From Mesostigma viride (lineage: Eukaryota > Streptophyta > Mesostigmatophyceae > Mesostigmatales > Mesostigmataceae), in assembly GCA_009746045.1 (NCBI GenBank), contig RPFO01000667.1:4188862-4248861 (forward strand): 60,000 nt of DNA, read 5' to 3'. Below, piece by piece: positions 56,796-60,000 of the stretch. Position 1 is the stretch's first letter. Each line of letters begins with the position of its first letter. Under the pieces are notes generated by a model. It saw nothing but the letters and a program-made list of their open reading frames with translations, was not told where the DNA came from and made no database searches. The translations under genes and the position numbers were made by a program.

Positions 56796-57412
56796 TACCT
56801 GATCTATGCGGGCCATGCCGAGGTGCCCGGCTAGGCCCAGGCGCATGTGCCTAAGAGTGTGGGGAAAATATAAGGCAAATCAGCGTACAAATCCTCATTG
56901 CTAACTAATGTTCAAACCTTGCGCAGCATCTTGGTGACGTTGCCGTCGAGTCGTTTCTCCAGCTCCATATCTCGGCGCCATATGGTTCAGGATCGTCAGC
57001 ATGACGACCTTGAAGGCTTGAACAGGTTGCGCTTGACGATCCGGGGTAGGGCGGGGTTGCTCCACCAGCGGGGGGGGGCATGGAGTTACGCCCATGCGCC
57101 AATGATGCCTATCCGGGTCGTCAGGTTGCCGGTCCTCGCAGTCGGGAAGCCAACTGCCTAGCAATTACTTGAAGCGGCCTGAAGTAGGGTAATTGACCTT
57201 GGCCGGTGTCGTCTAAAAGGCGGAGTGGGGGCGGGGGCCCAGCCAGATCGACCAAGGGCCAGCCGGGCCTCTGTTTTGGGGCTGATGTTTATTATAACAA
57301 CAGCACGAGCCTCGAGCGCCCAGGCAGTCCACCCAAGGTCAACATGGGCAAACTCCGGCTTCTCTATGCGCGTGATGGCTGATGAGTCGTCGGCATAAAT
57401 GAGGTCAGCTAT

Positions 57413-58166
57413 TATCCCGCCGGTTCAATGGTCGCCCCCCAGTTAAAGCCCGACCGGCTCAGCTATGGCGGTCGGTCACGTTGAGCTTGGGATAAGGTGA
57501 ACACAGAGAACTGCTGTCGGAGCTGGCCCACCACTGGTTTATGTCTTAGCCAGCAAACCCTATCCGGTTAGCCGTAACCGTGGGACAAGCTAGCTGTCCG
57601 TACCGACGGCCGGATAAGGCCCCGGACTGGGGCCTAGGTGGCGCCGGCCCTAGGCGCCGCCCTTAGACCGGTCGACCGCATCGGACCGCCGGATTATAGC
57701 CGGCGGCTTAGCGGACGCTAGCGGAAGGCGTGCGGACGGACATGGGGAACTTAGAGCCAGATCCTAGGGCTCTAGAGTTACTCAACTCCGACATACTCTT
57801 TTGTTCTTTGATTAATTATCAAAATAATTACATCAAATGCAGACCATACAAAACCCTCTAAGGTAGGGAACTCAAGGGGGGCCTCAAGGCCGTCAAAATC
57901 ACCACGGTATCGACCCGCGCCCTTGTGATCACACATGAATAGTGATGTAATAAGTATCGAGAAAAAAACAACTATGCCACCAGACAAAAGGTGACCCATT
58001 TATTAGGACCAGTGACCCGCCGACGGGCCCAAGGCACCGTCCAACGTGGCTAGGGTATGGTCAGGACAAGCAAAAAAAACTACCACCATGATATTCGTGA
58101 ATGCTAGCAACACAGGGTGAGTTATGGCTGTATTCATAAAGCGCCCGAGCCGTAACCCTGTGTGGC
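57413..58166. other. Unassigned; GC-rich palindromic part and possible 3' LTR region
   Basis: 57413-57760 is GC-rich with dyads such as GGCCTAGGTGGCGCC and GGCCCTAGGCGCC. 57760-58166 lies downstream (minus) of the copia stop codon, where a polypurine tract and 3' LTR are expected. I could not define LTR borders because the second LTR is outside the window. Confidence 0.3.
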
Positions 58167-60000
58167 TCACGGGTGTTGCATCGTCATGCGCTTGCGCAAC
58201 ACTGCGTACTGCGGGGCAGCCTCCCGCGCCTCCTTGGTGAGTGCATCCGCGGGATTGAGTTCATCCGCGATGTGCTGGAGACGCGTGACGCAGGAGGCCG
58301 CCTCAGCGAGTACGAGGTAATCAACGTCCTGTGACCGCGCATAGGGATTGTCAAGGAAGGCCAAACAACTTTGTGAGTCAGTGTGCACCGTGCTAGTCCA
58401 GTGAAGAGTGAACCCACACGAGCCAAATACCCAACCCAGCAAGTACCGCAGCCACATGCCATGTGAGATAGCTGAAACAATGCCCCGGCATTCAGCCGTG
58501 TTGGGGCTAGTGGCAATGCGGCTGTGCAAGCGCGAGTACCAATCTAACAACATGCCAGGCTGTCCCTCATTGCTAATAAAGAACAGTGCCCCCATGCGGG
58601 CCCGCACTTGGCTGACTGTGCGCGTCTCTAGATTAGCATCCGTCACTATCTCGAGGTGCACCGGCTGTGAGCAATCGAGCCCACGAAGCACAATGCCGGG
58701 CGTCATGGCCAGCTGCCGCCGAACATGAATGGACCCTAGTCCTTCCAGCACATCATCGGGCAGGCGAGCGAGCACCGCCAAATCAGGTGCCACCGTGTCC
58801 GCCAACCACCCGAGCTTGCCCTTAACCGAGGGCCCATGGGTTGCCAACAGCGGGGACGGGAGGTCGGCCAGCAGGTCAACCACATAGTTGCGGCTATCCT
58901 GCATGTGCATGACCCATTCGCCAGAACGCGAATCCCGCTGCAACGTAGACTGCACGCCGCAAAACACCACGGGTTTACCCTCCTCATGATCCACCGCCCT
59001 GCCCAGGGGAAACTTAGCCGCCACTGCAGCAAGAAACTGGGTAGCAAAGGTGCGAGGTGCCACCAGCTTGAAGTCATCGCCATGCCACACGAAGAGGGCT
59101 GGCTCGCCAGGGACGCCGGTGGGGACCACAAAGAAGTTAGGATCCGCGCGATGGTACGTGGCCCCTAAGCTCTGCAAGACCTCCTCCGCGGAAATGCGGA
59201 AGATGATGGGAGAGCTCTGCAGCCCCTCCACCCCTGTCAACAGCTCGATATACTCGCTGCCAATGGTGCCATCCTGCCAGACCACCGGGACCTTCACCAC
59301 GTAGCGGGTGCCTTGCCATGTTTGCTGCGCGACCCCAGCGTCGCTGTGGAGGAATGCCCGCTGAAAGTCACCGCACCACATCCCGTAGTCCTTGCCCGCG
59401 TTCCGCTTGCCCAAGTAGATGACCGTCAGTAGCCGATGCGAAACATGGTTGAGCCCAGGGGTATAAAGATCCTTGGCGTCCAGCGGGGAGGACCCCTTCG
59501 TCTCCGTGACCACGGGCCTTACCCGGAACACCACCGAAGAGTTGGTCTCGTCCGGCTTGTAGGTGAGCACGAACTTCAACCGCAACCGCGTGGCCCCGGC
59601 TGGCACACTCTCCAATCCTCGGTAGACCTCGCGCTCTCGCCACTGCTCCTTGGCTCGAATGAACGCGTCGCGCCACAAAGCAAACTTGAGAGGATCTTGA
59701 CAGTCCAGGACAAGTTGCTCCCACGTCACAGGGCTATCCGCCGCCAGTGAGTGTGAGTGGAGGCCGAAGCTGCGCGGGTGCCAATCCTGAGGCTGAATGA
59801 TGGACTGGACGAGCGGCGGTGTGGAAAACGCCGCCATCGGTAAGCGCCGCACGACGCCGGGCTGCCCGACCACCACCCCCAATGGAGCGTGGTACTCGCG
59901 AAGCGGGATGCTGCCCACCCCCGCGACTGACAGCAAGTCAGCGGACACTGAGAACCCCGGGTATGATACGAAAGGTTCGCCCAGCAAGGCCACATCCTCG
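58167..60000 (-). CDS. Ty1/copia pol polyprotein, RT and RNase H part, partial
   Basis: The frame stops at TGA (58167-58169) and stays open through the window edge, so the N-terminal gag, protease and integrase parts lie beyond 60000. In order it shows the RT region (about codons 90-340 from the edge) with LRLKFVLTYKPDE, CGDFQRAFLH (first catalytic Asp) and LTGVEGLQSSP. A catalytic box VWHGDDFKLV follows in place of the usual YVDD, then SVKGKLGWLADTVAPDLAVL. RNase H has EIVTDANLETRTV, SPNTAECRGIVSAI and VHTDSQSCLAFL. A terminal ADELNPADALTKEA block is typical of copia. The uninterrupted 610 codons suggest a young, possibly active element. Confidence 0.9.
   Translation of the reverse strand, partial: EDVALLGEPFVSYPGFSVSADLLSVAGVGSIPLREYHAPLGVVVGQPGVVRRLPMAAFSTPPLVQSIIQPQDWHPRSFGLHSHSLAADSPVTWEQLVLDCQDPLKFALWRDAFIRAKEQWREREVYRGLESVPAGATRLRLKFVLTYKPDETNSSVVFRVRPVVTETKGSSPLDAKDLYTPGLNHVSHRLLTVIYLGKRNAGKDYGMWCGDFQRAFLHSDAGVAQQTWQGTRYVVKVPVVWQDGTIGSEYIELLTGVEGLQSSPIIFRISAEEVLQSLGATYHRADPNFFVVPTGVPGEPALFVWHGDDFKLVAPRTFATQFLAAVAAKFPLGRAVDHEEGKPVVFCGVQSTLQRDSRSGEWVMHMQDSRNYVVDLLADLPSPLLATHGPSVKGKLGWLADTVAPDLAVLARLPDDVLEGLGSIHVRRQLAMTPGIVLRGLDCSQPVHLEIVTDANLETRTVSQVRARMGALFFISNEGQPGMLLDWYSRLHSRIATSPNTAECRGIVSAISHGMWLRYLLGWVFGSCGFTLHWTSTVHTDSQSCLAFLDNPYARSQDVDYLVLAEAASCVTRLQHIADELNPADALTKEAREAAPQYAVLRKRMTMQHP

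Larger units (their letters stand above)
52900..57412 (-). mobile_element. LINE copy split by a DNA transposon
   Basis: The 3' part (52920-53368, with tail TAATTAATG at about 52911) and the RT part (56796-57412) join exactly across the inserted transposon: GATGTGTCTA on the left continues as CCTGATCTATGCGGGCC on the right, as in the uninterrupted copy at 12286-12310. The right part encodes, on minus, an intact catalytic box LIYADDSSAITRI (about 57362-57400). Further on it has GSWLPDCEDRQPDD and the thumb, with frameshifts. Confidence 0.85.

Overview
This is nuclear DNA of a eukaryote, most likely a green alga. The evidence is GC-rich coding exons cut by GT-AG introns, a GT29 sialyltransferase-like gene, a FAS1 domain, a plant-like WDR18/IPI3 protein, a Ser/Thr kinase of cyanobacterial type, and LINE and Ty1/copia retroelements. 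The lineage call is inference. Standard stop codons fit every gene model. Most long open frames in the window come from tandem arrays whose unit lacks stops; they are not genes.

Layout. 1-9.3 kb: no confident gene, a tetranucleotide array (3.97-4.31 kb) and a graded hexanucleotide array (6.2-6.94 kb). 9.34-9.66 kb: a small putative tail-anchored protein. 10.6-12.85 kb: two decayed minus-strand LINE copies. 13.28-25.05 kb (-): an 11-exon protein kinase of 710 aa; every splice phase agrees. 26.30-27.81 kb (+): an intronless WDR18/IPI3 gene, divergent from the kinase. 28.3-31.0 kb: SINE-like pieces and a half-LINE with 5' monomers, a frameshifted ORF1-like frame and a (TAAT)n tail. 33.32-50.59 kb (+): an 18-exon gene of 712 aa encoding a type II membrane protein with signal anchor, FAS1 domain, acidic linker, EGF-like module and GT29 domain (motifs L, S and VS). 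50.9-57.4 kb: nested LINE copies, one split by a 3,427-bp transposon with perfect 38-bp terminal inverted repeats. 58.2-60 kb (-): the 3' end of a Ty1/copia pol frame running off the window.

Two things stand out. First, the FAS1-EGF-sialyltransferase fusion. Second, the introns of both long genes repeatedly carry tandem copies of their own splice junctions, exon edge included (exon-edge echoes). I see this at about twenty junctions, with 2 to about 13 copies and periods of 24 to about 120 bp. Other introns hold long, nearly perfect 9-, 11-, 16- and 19-bp satellites. Tandem duplication seeded at splice sites looks like a main route of intron growth in this genome.

The two large genes and the WDR18 gene have no evident functional link: membrane-associated signalling (kinase), ribosome biogenesis (WDR18/IPI3) and Golgi glycosylation (FAS1-GT29).
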